Assembly: GCF_026410385.1 (NCBI RefSeq) | Contig: NZ_JAPMLT010000009.1 | Span: forward strand, 113,371-177,370 | Source: Tumebacillus lacus | Lineage (GTDB): Bacteria > Bacillota > Bacilli > Tumebacillales > Tumebacillaceae | DNA length: 64,000 nt | Direction of reading: 5' to 3' | Shown here: piece by piece, positions 32,953-41,574 of the stretch | Layout: each line of letters starts with the position of its first letter | Position numbering within the stretch: position 1 is the stretch's first letter | Notes under the pieces: generated by a model | What the model saw: only the letters and a program-made list of their open reading frames with translations | Database searches by the model: none | Told to the model about the DNA's origin: nothing | Position numbers and translations under genes: made by a program

Positions 32953-33909
32953 CTACACCAGCGCCGCTTCGATGTCGGCGAGGTCTTCCGGTGTCAGGAC
33001 AACGTCGAGCGCCTTGACGTTTTCGTCGATCTGATCCGGGCGGGACGCGCCGATGATCGCCGAAGACACGTTCGGCTGGCGGAGCACCCAGGCCAGCGAC
33101 AGCGCAGCCAGCGTCGTCTCTTTGCGCTCGGCGATCACGCGCAGTCTCTCCACGCGGTCGAGGTTTTTGTCGGTCAACAGGCGTTGCAGGAACGTGCTGC
33201 CAGACGGGTCGGTGGCGCGGGAGCCTTCCGGATACGCCTCGCCTTTTTTGTATTTGCCGGTCAGCACGCCTTGGCCGAGCGGCGAGAACACCACTTGGCC
33301 GACGCCTTCGCGCTCGGACAGCGGGATCACTTCTTTTTCGATGTGGCGGTACAGCATCGAATACTGCGGCTGGTTGGACACGATGCGGTCGAGCAGATAC
33401 TTGTCGGCCGTGTGCAGCGCGTCCTGGATCTGAGCGGCCGTCCACTCCGACACGCCCGCGTAGAGGATCTTGCCCTGCGAGATCATATCGTCAATCGCCC
33501 GCAGCGTCTCGTCGATCGGCGTCTCCGGATCATAGCGGTGGCACTGCCACAGATCGATGTAGTCGACGTTCAGCCGCTTCAGCGAATGGTTGACCTGCTC
33601 GATGATGTGCTTGCGGGACAACCCGCGGTCGTTCGGACCATCGCCCATCGGGAAAAAGCCTTTCGTCGCCAAAACATACGAATCACGCTCATATTTCGCC
33701 AGCGCTTTGCCGACCACGACCTCCGCGTCACCGCGACGGTACACGTTCGCCGTGTCAAAGAAATTGATCCCCAGTTCATACGCGCGGTCGATGCACGCGG
33801 TCGCCGTCTGATCTTCCACCGACCCGCCATAGGTCAGCCACGAGCCGAGCGCGATCTCCGACACCTTCAGGCCGGAGCGGCCCAGTCTTCTGTATTTCAT
33901 CTGCGTCAT
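32953..33909 (-). CDS. Aldo/keto reductase (YhdN / Kv-beta type)
   Basis: A 318-residue NADPH-dependent reductase with the alpha/beta barrel. The tetrad is visible: Asp and Tyr in FFDTANVY, Lys in VLATKGF and His in LWQCHRYD. The nucleotide-binding end has SSAIIGASRPDQIDEN. It belongs to the AKR group that includes voltage-gated K+ channel beta-like proteins; the substrate is not predictable. ATG 33907-33909 has GGAGGTG. It is monocistronic. Confidence 0.9.
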   Translation of the reverse strand: MTQMKYRRLGRSGLKVSEIALGSWLTYGGSVEDQTATACIDRAYELGINFFDTANVYRRGDAEVVVGKALAKYERDSYVLATKGFFPMGDGPNDRGLSRKHIIEQVNHSLKRLNVDYIDLWQCHRYDPETPIDETLRAIDDMISQGKILYAGVSEWTAAQIQDALHTADKYLLDRIVSNQPQYSMLYRHIEKEVIPLSEREGVGQVVFSPLGQGVLTGKYKKGEAYPEGSRATDPSGSTFLQRLLTDKNLDRVERLRVIAERKETTLAALSLAWVLRQPNVSSAIIGASRPDQIDENVKALDVVLTPEDLADIEAALV

Positions 33910-33997
33910 AGAAAACACCTCCGAAAATATGTATCTGTGCAGACACTTCGCCTTTTTGCCTGCGATTTCCTTTCTGCACCTTTTTCAATGATTTTCT

Positions 33998-34030
33998 AAA
34001 AAAGACCACCGGATACGCTCCGGTGGTCTT
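33998..34030 (-). terminator. Terminator of the MarR-exporter operon
   Basis: AAGACCACCGGA pairs with TCCGGTGGTCTT, followed by a T run on the minus strand. Confidence 0.92.
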
Positions 34031-34034
34031 CGTC

Positions 34035-35687
34035 TTACGGTTGGTGCTGCGGCTCCGCATTGACTTTGGTCGCATCCGCACCGTCCGCCGCTTCCTTGTT
34101 GCTCGTGCGCAGCGGAATTTCCTTCAGCAGGAACGTCAGCGCGAGGCCGACCAACGCGATGTAGAAACCAAAGTGGAACACCGCATCAAGCCCTGACGTA
34201 AGCGCAAACTTCAACGCTTCGATCAACTGGTCGAAGATCGGCTGCACCTGTGCCGGCATGGCAGCACGGATCTCCCCGAGTTTATCCTGATTGATCAGGA
34301 TCTGCGGGTTCATCAGGTTTTTCGACTGCTCCGCCACGCCCGGCTGGGCGAGGAACTGCTTCACAGCGCCCGGCAGATGGGCCGTCATCTCTTCGTTGAT
34401 CTTGTTGGTCATGATCGTGCCCATGATCGCCACACCGACCGTGCCGCCGACCGAACGGAACAACTGCACCGCCGACGACGTGACGCCAAGCAGCGACGGC
34501 GGCAGTGCATTTTGCACCGCCAGCATGAAGATCGGCATCGTAAAGCCAAGGCCTGCACCGAGGATGATCATATAGAACGTTGCCGTCAGATTGGCCGTGT
34601 CGACCGTCATCGTCGAGAGCAGATACATCCCGACGACGAGGATCGCGTTCCCCATGATCGCCACCCATTTGTAGCGGCCCGTGCGGGTCGTCAGCTGCCC
34701 GGCGAGCGCCGAAGCGATGACCAGCGACACCGTCATCGGCATCATGACGAGGCCGGACTGCGTCGCCGACGTCCCGATGACGCCCTGCACAAACAGCGGA
34801 ATGTACATGATCGCCCCAAACATCGCAAAGCCGGTCAAGAAACCGACGATGTTCGAGATGTTGAAAATGCTGTTCGTAAACAGCCCGAGCGGCAAAATCG
34901 GCGAGGTCGCACGCGACTCGGCGAGCAAGAACAGCAGCAGCGAAACGGCCGATGCGACGAACAGCCCGACGATCTGCGCAGAGCCCCACTCGTACTTGCT
35001 GCCCGCCCAAGAGAACGCGAGCAGCAGCGTGACGATCACGACGGTGACCAGCACCGCGCCGAGATAGTCGATCTTGCCTTCTTGCCGTGCCGTCTGCGGG
35101 AACAGGCGGAGGATCATGAAGAACGCGATCACCCCGATCGGCAAATTGACCCAGAACACCCATTCCCAGTTGAAGTAATCGACGATATAACCGCCGAGGA
35201 ACGGCCCGATCACCGAGGCGAGACCAAAGACCGCGCCGAGCACCCCTTGCCATTTTCCCCGTTCACGGGGTGAGAACAGATCCCCGACCGCCGCCATCGA
35301 CGTCGTCATGATGATCCCGGCCCCGAGGCCTTGAATCCCGCGGTGAACGATCAACTGAATGATCGTTCCCGCCGTGCCCGCCAAAAAGGCGCCGACCATA
35401 AACACGGCCATCCCGATCAGCAGAAACACCTTGCGTCCGTACATATCGGACAGTTTGCCCGCCAGCAGCATCGTGACGCTGGACGTGAGCATGTAACTGG
35501 TAAAGACCCATGAGTAATATTCCATGCCGCCCAGATCGGCGATGATCCGGGGCAGCGCCGTGCCGACGATCGTTTGATTGAGCGCGGAGAACAGCATCCC
35601 CGCGAGGATCGCGATCATGATCGTCACTTTTGTGCGCGGGTCGAGATCTTCCATCCCCTTCGCCGTGAGCGTGCCAGATTGCGCCAT
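34035..35687 (-). CDS. DHA2-family (EmrB/QacA) multidrug exporter
   Basis: A 550-residue MFS drug/proton antiporter with 14 predicted membrane helices. The motif-C region is GVLGAVFGLASVIGPFLGGY, and GKLSDMYGRKVFLLIG is motif A after helix 2. The N-terminal ALNQTIVGTALPRI is typical of DHA2 exporters. ATG 35685-35687 has GGGAGG. It follows a MarR gene by 15 bp, and the pair is probably induced by its substrates through release of that repressor. Confidence 0.92.
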   Translation of the reverse strand: MAQSGTLTAKGMEDLDPRTKVTIMIAILAGMLFSALNQTIVGTALPRIIADLGGMEYYSWVFTSYMLTSSVTMLLAGKLSDMYGRKVFLLIGMAVFMVGAFLAGTAGTIIQLIVHRGIQGLGAGIIMTTSMAAVGDLFSPRERGKWQGVLGAVFGLASVIGPFLGGYIVDYFNWEWVFWVNLPIGVIAFFMILRLFPQTARQEGKIDYLGAVLVTVVIVTLLLAFSWAGSKYEWGSAQIVGLFVASAVSLLLFLLAESRATSPILPLGLFTNSIFNISNIVGFLTGFAMFGAIMYIPLFVQGVIGTSATQSGLVMMPMTVSLVIASALAGQLTTRTGRYKWVAIMGNAILVVGMYLLSTMTVDTANLTATFYMIILGAGLGFTMPIFMLAVQNALPPSLLGVTSSAVQLFRSVGGTVGVAIMGTIMTNKINEEMTAHLPGAVKQFLAQPGVAEQSKNLMNPQILINQDKLGEIRAAMPAQVQPIFDQLIEALKFALTSGLDAVFHFGFYIALVGLALTFLLKEIPLRTSNKEAADGADATKVNAEPQHQP

Positions 35688-35702
35688 GCCAGATAACCTC
35701 CC

Positions 35703-36137
35703 TTACTCCTGCGTACTTTTCTCTGAGGCCGCCAGCATCTTTTCGATCAGGCGGCCGAAATGCTCCAATTCCTCCGGGTTGAGCGCCCCAAAATAGCGGG
35801 AGAACACCCGGTTGCGGATCGCCCGCGTCCGTTCCACCAGCGCGTCTCCCTCGGCCGTCAGCGACAACAGCACCACCCTGCGGTCCGTTTCCGACCGTTC
35901 CCGTTCGATCAGATGCGCTTTGTGCAGCCGGTCGGCGAGCAGCGTGACATTGCCTACGGTGACATACATGTGCTCCGCGAGCGCGGAGGTCTTTTGCGGA
36001 CCGCGCGACCTGAGCAGTTCCAGCAACACCAGTTGCGGACCCGAGATATCCTGATCCACCATCAACGCCCGGTACTCGCCGCTGATCTGCCGCAACAGCC
36101 GGAAAAAAGACTCGTGCGCCTGCGTTTTTTGATACAC
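35703..36137 (-). CDS. MarR-family transcriptional repressor
   Basis: A 144-residue winged-helix regulator. The DNA-binding part shows QKTSALAEHMYVTVGNVTLLADRLHKAHLIERERSET in part, ending with the wing DRRVVLLSLTAEG. The start is GTG 36135-36137 behind GGGAGGTGG. It is first in an operon with a multidrug exporter. A palindrome overlapping its promoter (36182-36194) is the likely operator, implying autorepression. Confidence 0.9.
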   Translation of the reverse strand: MYQKTQAHESFFRLLRQISGEYRALMVDQDISGPQLVLLELLRSRGPQKTSALAEHMYVTVGNVTLLADRLHKAHLIERERSETDRRVVLLSLTAEGDALVERTRAIRNRVFSRYFGALNPEELEHFGRLIEKMLAASEKSTQE

Positions 36138-36161
36138 GTTGGATGTCCACCTCCCAGATAC

Positions 36162-36194
36162 ATTATATAGCGTCTAAAACATTTAGTCACTAAA
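36162..36194 (-). promoter_or_regulatory. MarR-exporter promoter with palindromic operator
   Basis: -10 TATAAT at 36162-36167 and a -35 near GTGACT about 17 bp upstream. A perfect palindrome TTTAGT-C-ACTAAA (36182-36194) covers the -35, and a degenerate half site TTTAGA lies in the spacer. Confidence 0.65.
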
Positions 36195-36307
36195 ACTTTC
36201 GCATCTCGTGCCGAAAAGTTTGTGTCGTCTCTTTGAGTTTTCGCGTTTCCGGCGTGTGTATGCGAATCGTTGTGCTACAATAAATGTCGAAAGGAGTTGT
36301 CCACTCA

Positions 36308-36694
36308 ATGTTTGATCCGCAAAAAACCATCTACGACATGATCGGCGGCGGCGACACCCTCCGCAAACTGGTCGACGCTTTTTACAAGCGCGTCGGCGAG
36401 CACCCGGACCTCGCCCCGATCTTCCCGGACGATCTCACCGAGACGGCCGATAAACAGCTGCTCTTCCTCACCCAATTCTTCGGCGGCCCGACCCTCTACT
36501 CCGACCAGTACGGCCACCCGATGCTCCGCGCAAGACATATGCCCTTCGAGATCACCCCGACCCGCGCCAAAGCCTGGCTCGCCTGCATGGCCGAAGCGAT
36601 GGACGAGATCGGCCTCGAAGGCCCGGTCCGCAACTATATGTACGAGCGATTTATTCAGACCGGGAATCATATGGTGAATACGGCGGATTCATAA
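36308..36694 (+). CDS. Group II truncated haemoglobin
   Basis: A 128-residue 2/2 globin like B. subtilis YjbI (trHbO group). It has the N-terminal TIYDMIGGGDTLRKLVDAFY and FYKRVGEHPDLAPIF. The distal region is LTQFFGGPTLYSDQYGHPMLRARHMPFEIT, of which RARHMPF contains the proximal haem His. It binds O2 or NO and may detoxify them. ATG 36308 is chosen because AAAGGAG lies before it and within the longer frame from 36284. No thiol-management gene such as yjbH is adjacent. Confidence 0.9.
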   Translation: MFDPQKTIYDMIGGGDTLRKLVDAFYKRVGEHPDLAPIFPDDLTETADKQLLFLTQFFGGPTLYSDQYGHPMLRARHMPFEITPTRAKAWLACMAEAMDEIGLEGPVRNYMYERFIQTGNHMVNTADS

Positions 36695-36700
36695 GACACC

Positions 36701-36732
36701 AAAAACAGCACCCTCGTCAGGTGCTGTTTTTG
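36701..36732. terminator. Bidirectional terminator after the globin
   Basis: AAAAACAGCACC pairs with GGTGCTGTTTTT around CTCGTCA. Confidence 0.93.
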
Positions 36733-36744
36733 TACATCTTAATT

Positions 36745-36770
36745 CCTCCGACTTCTTCGGCACACGCCCC
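36745..36770 (+). repeat. 26-bp direct repeat, copy A
   Basis: Matches 37509-37534 in 25 of 26 positions, same orientation. The other copy lies within the 3' end of the RHH gene, so this one is a displaced fragment of that gene. The two copies bracket the amber-interrupted gene. Confidence 0.85.
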
Positions 36771-36819
36771 TCTTCGCAATATGCTCTGGCGTAATGCGGT
36801 TCATCACACATCGTGCTGT

Positions 36820-37437
36820 CTACTTTTTATACTTTTCCAGAACTTCCTTCTTCACTTTCATGAACTTTTCTGCGGAATGTTTGTCACCCATAAATTCCAC
36901 ATGGGGATCTGCGTACGCGTTTTTCATTCCTTGTTGTGAGTCAGGGTGCACGGGCACTTCCTTTTCGATGTTGAGGTCATACTTCCCTTGATAAGCACCC
37001 AGCATCACGTAGGCATCGTCGACGTTGTTGGTTCTGAGGAAGAGCAGCTAGCGGCCGCGCTCATTCATCAGCTTGTAGCCTTCTGAATGGTGATACCGGT
37101 CACCTTTGATGTACGCTTCCTCGTAGACGGTCGTCTTCTCCTTGTTGGACAGCGTGCCCTTATGTATCTTCAGCACATCGACCGCAGATTTGGAGAGCGT
37201 GCCGATGACAAAACCGCTCTGCTTGACTTCGATGTTCTCCCGCTCGCCTGTGAATTTGACTTCGAGAATCACTTCAGCGTCCTTCTCCAAGTCCGCAAGA
37301 GTGGTGTATTGCGGATAGTTCGCTTGGCCCGCTACGAACTCCAGTTTGCTTGCCTGTTTTGTTTTCGTGGAATCATAAATCATGAACCCACCCAGAGCCA
37401 ATGCCAAGGCAACAACAACTGCCAGTGTCTTTCTCAT
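36820..37437 (-). pseudogene. Exported protein gene interrupted by an amber codon
   Basis: A single reading frame of 206 codons with an N-terminal signal/anchor (MRKTLAVVVALALALGGFMI). It is split after 129 residues by one TAG at 37048-37050. The frame resumes without shift (GR-stop-LLFLRTNNVDDAYVMLG) and continues 75 residues to a proper stop. The context GR_LLFLRTN suggests that Tyr (TAC/TAT) was changed to TAG by one substitution. GGAGGG precedes the ATG. The product family is not recognised. It may be a recent pseudogene, an expressed truncated protein, or a sequencing error. Confidence 0.8.
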
Positions 37438-37453
37438 CGTTTCGCCCTCCGAT

Positions 37454-37487
37454 CAAAAAAACCTCACCGATCACCGGTGAGGTTTTT
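37454..37487 (-). terminator. Terminator of the SPFH-RHH operon
   Basis: AAAAACCTCACCG pairs with CGGTGAGGTTTTT, adjacent to the RHH gene stop. Confidence 0.92.
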
Positions 37488-37488
37488 C

Positions 37489-37668
37489 CTATTCCTCTCC
37501 TCGCTCCCCCTCCGCCTTCTTCGGCACACGCCCCGCGCGTTTGAGCGCGTCGCGCAGGAGAAACTCGATATGGGAATTCACACTCCGAAACTCATCCCCC
37601 GCCCACTTTTCCAACGCTTCGTACACGGCCGGATCGAGCCGCAGCGGGAACTGCTTCTTCTTTGCCAT
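37489..37668 (-). CDS. Arc-type ribbon-helix-helix protein
   Basis: A 59-residue protein. The strand KKQFPLRLDPAVYEALEKWA is followed by a helix pair with SVNSHIEFLLRDALKRAG, the pattern of Arc/MetJ DNA-binding domains, and ends in a charged tail. The gene follows the SPFH gene by 17 bp. Small Arc-like proteins often accompany SPFH proteins in Firmicutes. It may repress the shared promoter or act as a non-DNA-binding adaptor. The start ATG has no strong Shine-Dalgarno, so translation may depend on coupling. Confidence 0.75.
   Translation of the reverse strand: MAKKKQFPLRLDPAVYEALEKWAGDEFRSVNSHIEFLLRDALKRAGRVPKKAEGERGEE
37509..37534 (+). repeat. 26-bp direct repeat, copy B
   Basis: Lies inside the 3' end of the RHH gene (codons for GRVPKKAEG). 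It is identical to 36745-36770 except for one base. Confidence 0.85.
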
Positions 37669-37685
37669 TCTGTATCGCCGCCCGT

Positions 37686-38528
37686 CTAATACAGCGAGCC
37701 GGCGTTGACGATCGGCTGGGTGCCGCGATCCGAGACGATGGCGACCAGCAGGTTGTTGATCATCGCGGCTTTCCGTTCTTCATCCAATTCCACCACGTCG
37801 TCCGCCTGGATCTTCGAGATCGCCTCCTGCACGAGACCGACTGCGCCTTCGATGATGATCGAGCGGGCGGCGAGGATCGCAGCCGCTTGCTGGCGTTGGA
37901 GCATCGCCTGGGCAATCTCCGGGGAGTACGCCAGATGGGTCAAGCGCGCCTCGATCACTTCCACGCCGGCGACAGACAGACGACGTTGCAGGTCTTGTTG
38001 CAGCACGTCGGCCACTTCGTCGGAGTTGCCGCGCAGAGACATGCCGTCGTTGCCGTGCGAATCGTACGGATAGTACGTCGTGATATGACGCAGGGCCGTC
38101 TCGCTCTGGATCTCGACGAACTGCTCGTAGTTGTCAACTTCCAGCAGTGCCTTGACCGAATCGGTGACTTTGAACACGACGACGGCGGCGATCTCAATCG
38201 GGTTGCCGTCAACGTCGTTGACTTTCAGTTGCTTCGAATTAAAGTTGCGCACGCGCAGCGACACTTTCTGGCGCATCGTCAGCGGCACCGTCCACCACAG
38301 TCCCGCCTCGCGGATCGAGCCGAGATAGCGGCCGAACAGCGTGATCACATACGCTTGGTTCGGTTGCACGACGACGATCCCGCTCGCGGCGACCAGACCG
38401 ATCACCGCCAGCGCACCCCCGATCACCAACTGCTCACTCAGCACCATCAGCCCGCCGCCTGCGAGCAATGCCAACACGACCAAGATGCCGACAAATCCAT
38501 TGATTGCCCATACTTTTTTCTCTTGCAT
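37686..38528 (-). CDS. SPFH (band 7/stomatin-like) membrane protein
   Basis: A 280-residue protein with two N-terminal hydrophobic segments ([20 protein letters not shown] and the next), then the SPFH domain with [23 protein letters not shown] helical region follows ([34 protein letters not shown]). Such proteins form large oligomeric platforms in the membrane. It is the first gene of an operon with the RHH protein. ATG 38526-38528 has GAGGAGGGG. The promoter carries a palindrome within the -35/-10 spacer. Confidence 0.9.
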   Translation of the reverse strand: MQEKKVWAINGFVGILVVLALLAGGGLMVLSEQLVIGGALAVIGLVAASGIVVVQPNQAYVITLFGRYLGSIREAGLWWTVPLTMRQKVSLRVRNFNSKQLKVNDVDGNPIEIAAVVVFKVTDSVKALLEVDNYEQFVEIQSETALRHITTYYPYDSHGNDGMSLRGNSDEVADVLQQDLQRRLSVAGVEVIEARLTHLAYSPEIAQAMLQRQQAAAILAARSIIIEGAVGLVQEAISKIQADDVVELDEERKAAMINNLLVAIVSDRGTQPIVNAGSLY

Positions 38529-38562
38529 CCCTGACCCCTCCTCATTTCGTTTCAGTATCAAA

Positions 38563-38592
38563 AGTATATCATAGTGATATCACTTTTTACAA
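38563..38592 (-). promoter_or_regulatory. SPFH operon promoter with spacer palindrome
   Basis: -35 TTGTAA (38587-38592), 18-bp spacer, -10 TATACT (38563-38568) on the minus strand. The spacer holds a perfect 12-bp palindrome AGTGATATCACT (38573-38584), a classic repressor position. Confidence 0.65.
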
Positions 38593-38747
38593 CATCTGAC
38601 TTTCGAAATAATACTCCCCGAGCATGATTCCACTTCCGGCAACAGATGCTAACCTGAAAGTGAGCCTCCCGCTTCCCCAATCCGCACGGCTGATTCTGCA
38701 AAGGCAACTGCAAATGGTTCAAATAACACCTAAAAGGACGTGATCTT

Positions 38748-39548
38748 TTGAAACGATCCTTCACGCTCGCCGGGCTCACCGGCGTTCTGCTCCTGACCAC
38801 CTGCGTCGCACACGGTCAAACTCCGGGCCTCGCCGAGAGCGACCTCGCCTACAAACAGCAACTGATCAAAAAACACCAAACCCCGCAGGAGTGGGGCGAG
38901 TCGGTCACCGGCGTCAAGACCCGGCTCCAGACCGACGAAAAGATCATCGCCCTCACCTTCGACGCATGCGGCGGCACCGGCGGCAGCGGTTACGACGCGG
39001 AGCTGATCTACTTCCTGCGCCAACAGCAGATCCCGGCCACGCTGTTCATCAACTCGCGCTGGCTCGACGCCAACTACTGGACGTTTCTGGCGCTGTCCAA
39101 GATCCCGCTGTTCGAGATCGAAAACCACGGCACCGAGCATCGTCCGCTCTCGATGAACGGCCGTGAAGCATGGGGGATCAAAGGCACCGCCAACGTCGGC
39201 GAGATCGTCGACGAAGTGCTGATCAACCACCGCAAGATCGAAAAGCTCACCGGCCGCGCCCCGAAGTTTTTCCGCTCGGGCACCGCATTCTACGATGAAG
39301 TCGGCGTCCGGGTCGCCAACGACCTCGGCGAGCACGTCGCCGGGTACAACTTGCTCGGCGACGCCGGAGCGTCCTTTACCACCGACCAAGTCTACAACGC
39401 CTTGATCAACGCCAAGCCCGGCTCCATCGCCCTCCTGCACATGAACCACCCGGAGAAATGGACGTCGGAAGGCGTGAAAAAAGCGATCCCCGAGCTGAAG
39501 CGGCGCGGCTACCGTTTTGTCAAACTGGAAGACATGCCCTTGATGTAA
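38748..39548 (+). CDS. Secreted polysaccharide deacetylase-like protein
   Basis: A 266-residue exported protein with a NodB-homology domain, probably removing acetyl groups from a cell-wall or exopolysaccharide. Signal peptide residues 1-23. Motif 1 reads ALTFDACGG instead of TFDDG: the first Asp is kept and the second is replaced. Motif 2 is ENHGTEHRPLS, motif 3 FFRSGTAFYDE and a late motif ALLHMNHP. The TFDACGG form marks a distinct deacetylase subgroup. The start is TTG 38748-38750 behind AAAGGACGTG. Confidence 0.82.
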   Translation: MKRSFTLAGLTGVLLLTTCVAHGQTPGLAESDLAYKQQLIKKHQTPQEWGESVTGVKTRLQTDEKIIALTFDACGGTGGSGYDAELIYFLRQQQIPATLFINSRWLDANYWTFLALSKIPLFEIENHGTEHRPLSMNGREAWGIKGTANVGEIVDEVLINHRKIEKLTGRAPKFFRSGTAFYDEVGVRVANDLGEHVAGYNLLGDAGASFTTDQVYNALINAKPGSIALLHMNHPEKWTSEGVKKAIPELKRRGYRFVKLEDMPLM

Positions 39549-39586
39549 AAAAGCCCACGGTCCGCCTCCCGGACCGTGGGCTTTCT
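39547..39586. terminator. Strong bidirectional terminator
   Basis: AAAGCCCACGGTCC pairs perfectly with GGACCGTGGGCTTT between the convergent deacetylase and dynamin genes. Confidence 0.95.
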
Positions 39587-39596
39587 CTTGTTTCCG

Positions 39597-41573
39597 TTAC
39601 CCGACCAACTTCTCCAACTCATCACGCACAGCGATCCACTTCTCCACATCGACCTGCGCGGACAGAGCCTCGATCAGCCCGGCAAAATACTCCTCCACCT
39701 GCGCCGTCGACTCCCGCTGCAGATCCTCGACGAGGCGGACAAACGCCGCGCCGTACGCGTCATGCAGCGTCGAGCCTGCCTGCGCCAGATAGCCGTCGAC
39801 CGGTGCGTGCAAGCCTTTCTCCAGCGCATCTTGCATCGCCTGCTTGCCGTTTTTCTCAAAGAAGTCCTTCGCCGACTTGAACAGCGACAGCGAGCTGCTC
39901 AGTTCCGACGCGCTGCCCGGCAGCGACTCGGCAAACTCCGGCGTGTCAAACTCCCGCGCCTGATACGTTTCCAGTTGCAGTTTCGGCGCTGCCTGTCCTA
40001 CCGTGTCGGCGAGGCGGTCGGCGGTGCGCTTGCCGCTCTGGTTGACGTATTTCTCCACGCGCAGAGCGGTCGCCCGCATCTCTTGCCCAAGGTCGTAGCC
40101 TAGGAAGCGAACCAGTTCCTCCAACGAACCGCGCAGAGCCTGTTTCATGTCGCGGCCGTCCTCTTGCAGCACCGCCGGGTTGAACGACTCCTTGAACATG
40201 TCGCCAAATCGGAAGAACACCCGCTGCTTGACATAGTACAGCAACTCGTCGATCTCCTTGGCGATCGCCTTGCTCTCCGCCGACGCGTCGAGCCCGGCCA
40301 CGCCTTCTTTGGCCCGGCGCAACGTCTCGTCGGTCACCTTCAGCTTTTCGGCGCGTGCCGACTCGTCTGCCGTCGCCGTCTGGATCAGGTCATCGAGCGT
40401 CGCCACGCCGCGCTTAATCTCCGCGACGGCCGCTTGCACGGCGATCTCGGTCAGCTCCTGGATCGTGAAGGAGATAAAGTCCTTTTCAAACGCGCTCATC
40501 CCGGCCAGTTCGAGCGCCTCTTGCGCCGGCATCAGGTCGCCCTCCGCGCGTCCCGTGCGCTGGCGGTACACCTTCTCCGCCGAGCCTTGCAGCTGGCCCT
40601 TTTCATGCAGGCGGGCGAGCAAGGCCGTCTGGGAAGACACCGGATAGATGCGCGGCATCGAGATCCGGCATTGCACGAGGTTTTTGCGGACGTGTTCCAC
40701 CACGCCGCGCAGCTCTTCTTCATCCTTCGCGAGGTCGGCCGCGTTGACGAGGAAGAACATTTTATCCATCTCAAACGTATCCTTCACCCGGCCGAGTTGG
40801 ATCAGAAACTCGCGGTCGGCATTGGAAAACGCGTGGTTGTAGTACGTCACAAACAGCACCGCATCGGCGTTCTTGATGTAGTTGAACGCAACGCCGGTAT
40901 GACGGGCGTTGATCGAGTCCGCCCCCGGCGTGTCGACCAGCGTGATGCCTTGTCTCGTCAGCGGGCAGTCATAGTACAGCTCCACCCACTCGGCAAAGCA
41001 CGCCTTTTCCTCTTTCGCGACAAACGCCTTAAACTCTTTCAAATCGACGAGCAGCTCGTGGCCGAGGTGTTCGCGGATCGGAGCGAGACCTTTGGCGACC
41101 GCTTTCAGGAAGGAGAAATGCGGTTTGGCATTCGGTTGCACCTGCGTGACATCCAGCTTCGCGATCTCGTCGAGCGCTGCGTCGAGGTCGCCCGCGCTGT
41201 GCCCGAACACGCCGAGCGACTGCTGCACGTCCAGCGTGATGTCCGCGACCGACTTGATCTTGACGCGAACAGAGCCGTGCGCGTACGTCTCGGTCGGCGG
41301 CAGGATCTTGTTGATCGCCGCCGTCGTCGGATTGGGCGACACCGGCAGGACCATCTCGCCCATCAGCGCGTTGGCAAACGAAGACTTGCCCGCCGAAAAC
41401 GCGCCAAAGAGCGCGACGGTGAACAGATTTTTCTCCAAGCGTTCCGCACGCCCGGTCATCGCCTGCGACAGCCCTTTCAGACCGGTCACTTCCTGCACCG
41501 CACGGGCCGCTTGCCGCAGACGAACGGCCGTCTCGCCCAATTTCCCTTTAAAATCGCCTTGATACGCTTCCAT
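39597..41573 (-). CDS. Dynamin-like GTPase, second module
   Basis: A 658-residue large GTPase. The G1 loop is FGAFSAGKSSFANALMG (about residues 56-72), G3 is DTPGADSI and the G4 region VNAADLAKDE. The rest is helical (stalk) with hydrophobic stretches that may touch membrane. It corresponds to the D2 half of B. subtilis DynA, a fused two-module protein that acts in membrane fusion and surveillance. Here the module is a separate gene beginning 1 bp after the stop of module 1. Its Shine-Dalgarno GGGGAGG lies inside the upstream gene, indicating coupled translation. Confidence 0.85.
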   Translation of the reverse strand: MEAYQGDFKGKLGETAVRLRQAARAVQEVTGLKGLSQAMTGRAERLEKNLFTVALFGAFSAGKSSFANALMGEMVLPVSPNPTTAAINKILPPTETYAHGSVRVKIKSVADITLDVQQSLGVFGHSAGDLDAALDEIAKLDVTQVQPNAKPHFSFLKAVAKGLAPIREHLGHELLVDLKEFKAFVAKEEKACFAEWVELYYDCPLTRQGITLVDTPGADSINARHTGVAFNYIKNADAVLFVTYYNHAFSNADREFLIQLGRVKDTFEMDKMFFLVNAADLAKDEEELRGVVEHVRKNLVQCRISMPRIYPVSSQTALLARLHEKGQLQGSAEKVYRQRTGRAEGDLMPAQEALELAGMSAFEKDFISFTIQELTEIAVQAAVAEIKRGVATLDDLIQTATADESARAEKLKVTDETLRRAKEGVAGLDASAESKAIAKEIDELLYYVKQRVFFRFGDMFKESFNPAVLQEDGRDMKQALRGSLEELVRFLGYDLGQEMRATALRVEKYVNQSGKRTADRLADTVGQAAPKLQLETYQAREFDTPEFAESLPGSASELSSSLSLFKSAKDFFEKNGKQAMQDALEKGLHAPVDGYLAQAGSTLHDAYGAAFVRLVEDLQRESTAQVEEYFAGLIEALSAQVDVEKWIAVRDELEKLVG

Positions 41574-41574
41574 C

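Noticed and set aside
37041..37056. GCTAGC followed by GCGGCCGC, resembling NheI-NotI linker sequence at the amber codon
   Set aside because: The bases continue the reading frame of the gene on both sides without insertion, so a cloning artefact is not required; chance in GC-rich DNA is adequate.
38558..38800. 80-codon minus-strand frame between the SPFH and deacetylase genes
   Set aside because: It covers the SPFH promoter and the deacetylase start, lacks a ribosome site and shows no recognisable sequence.
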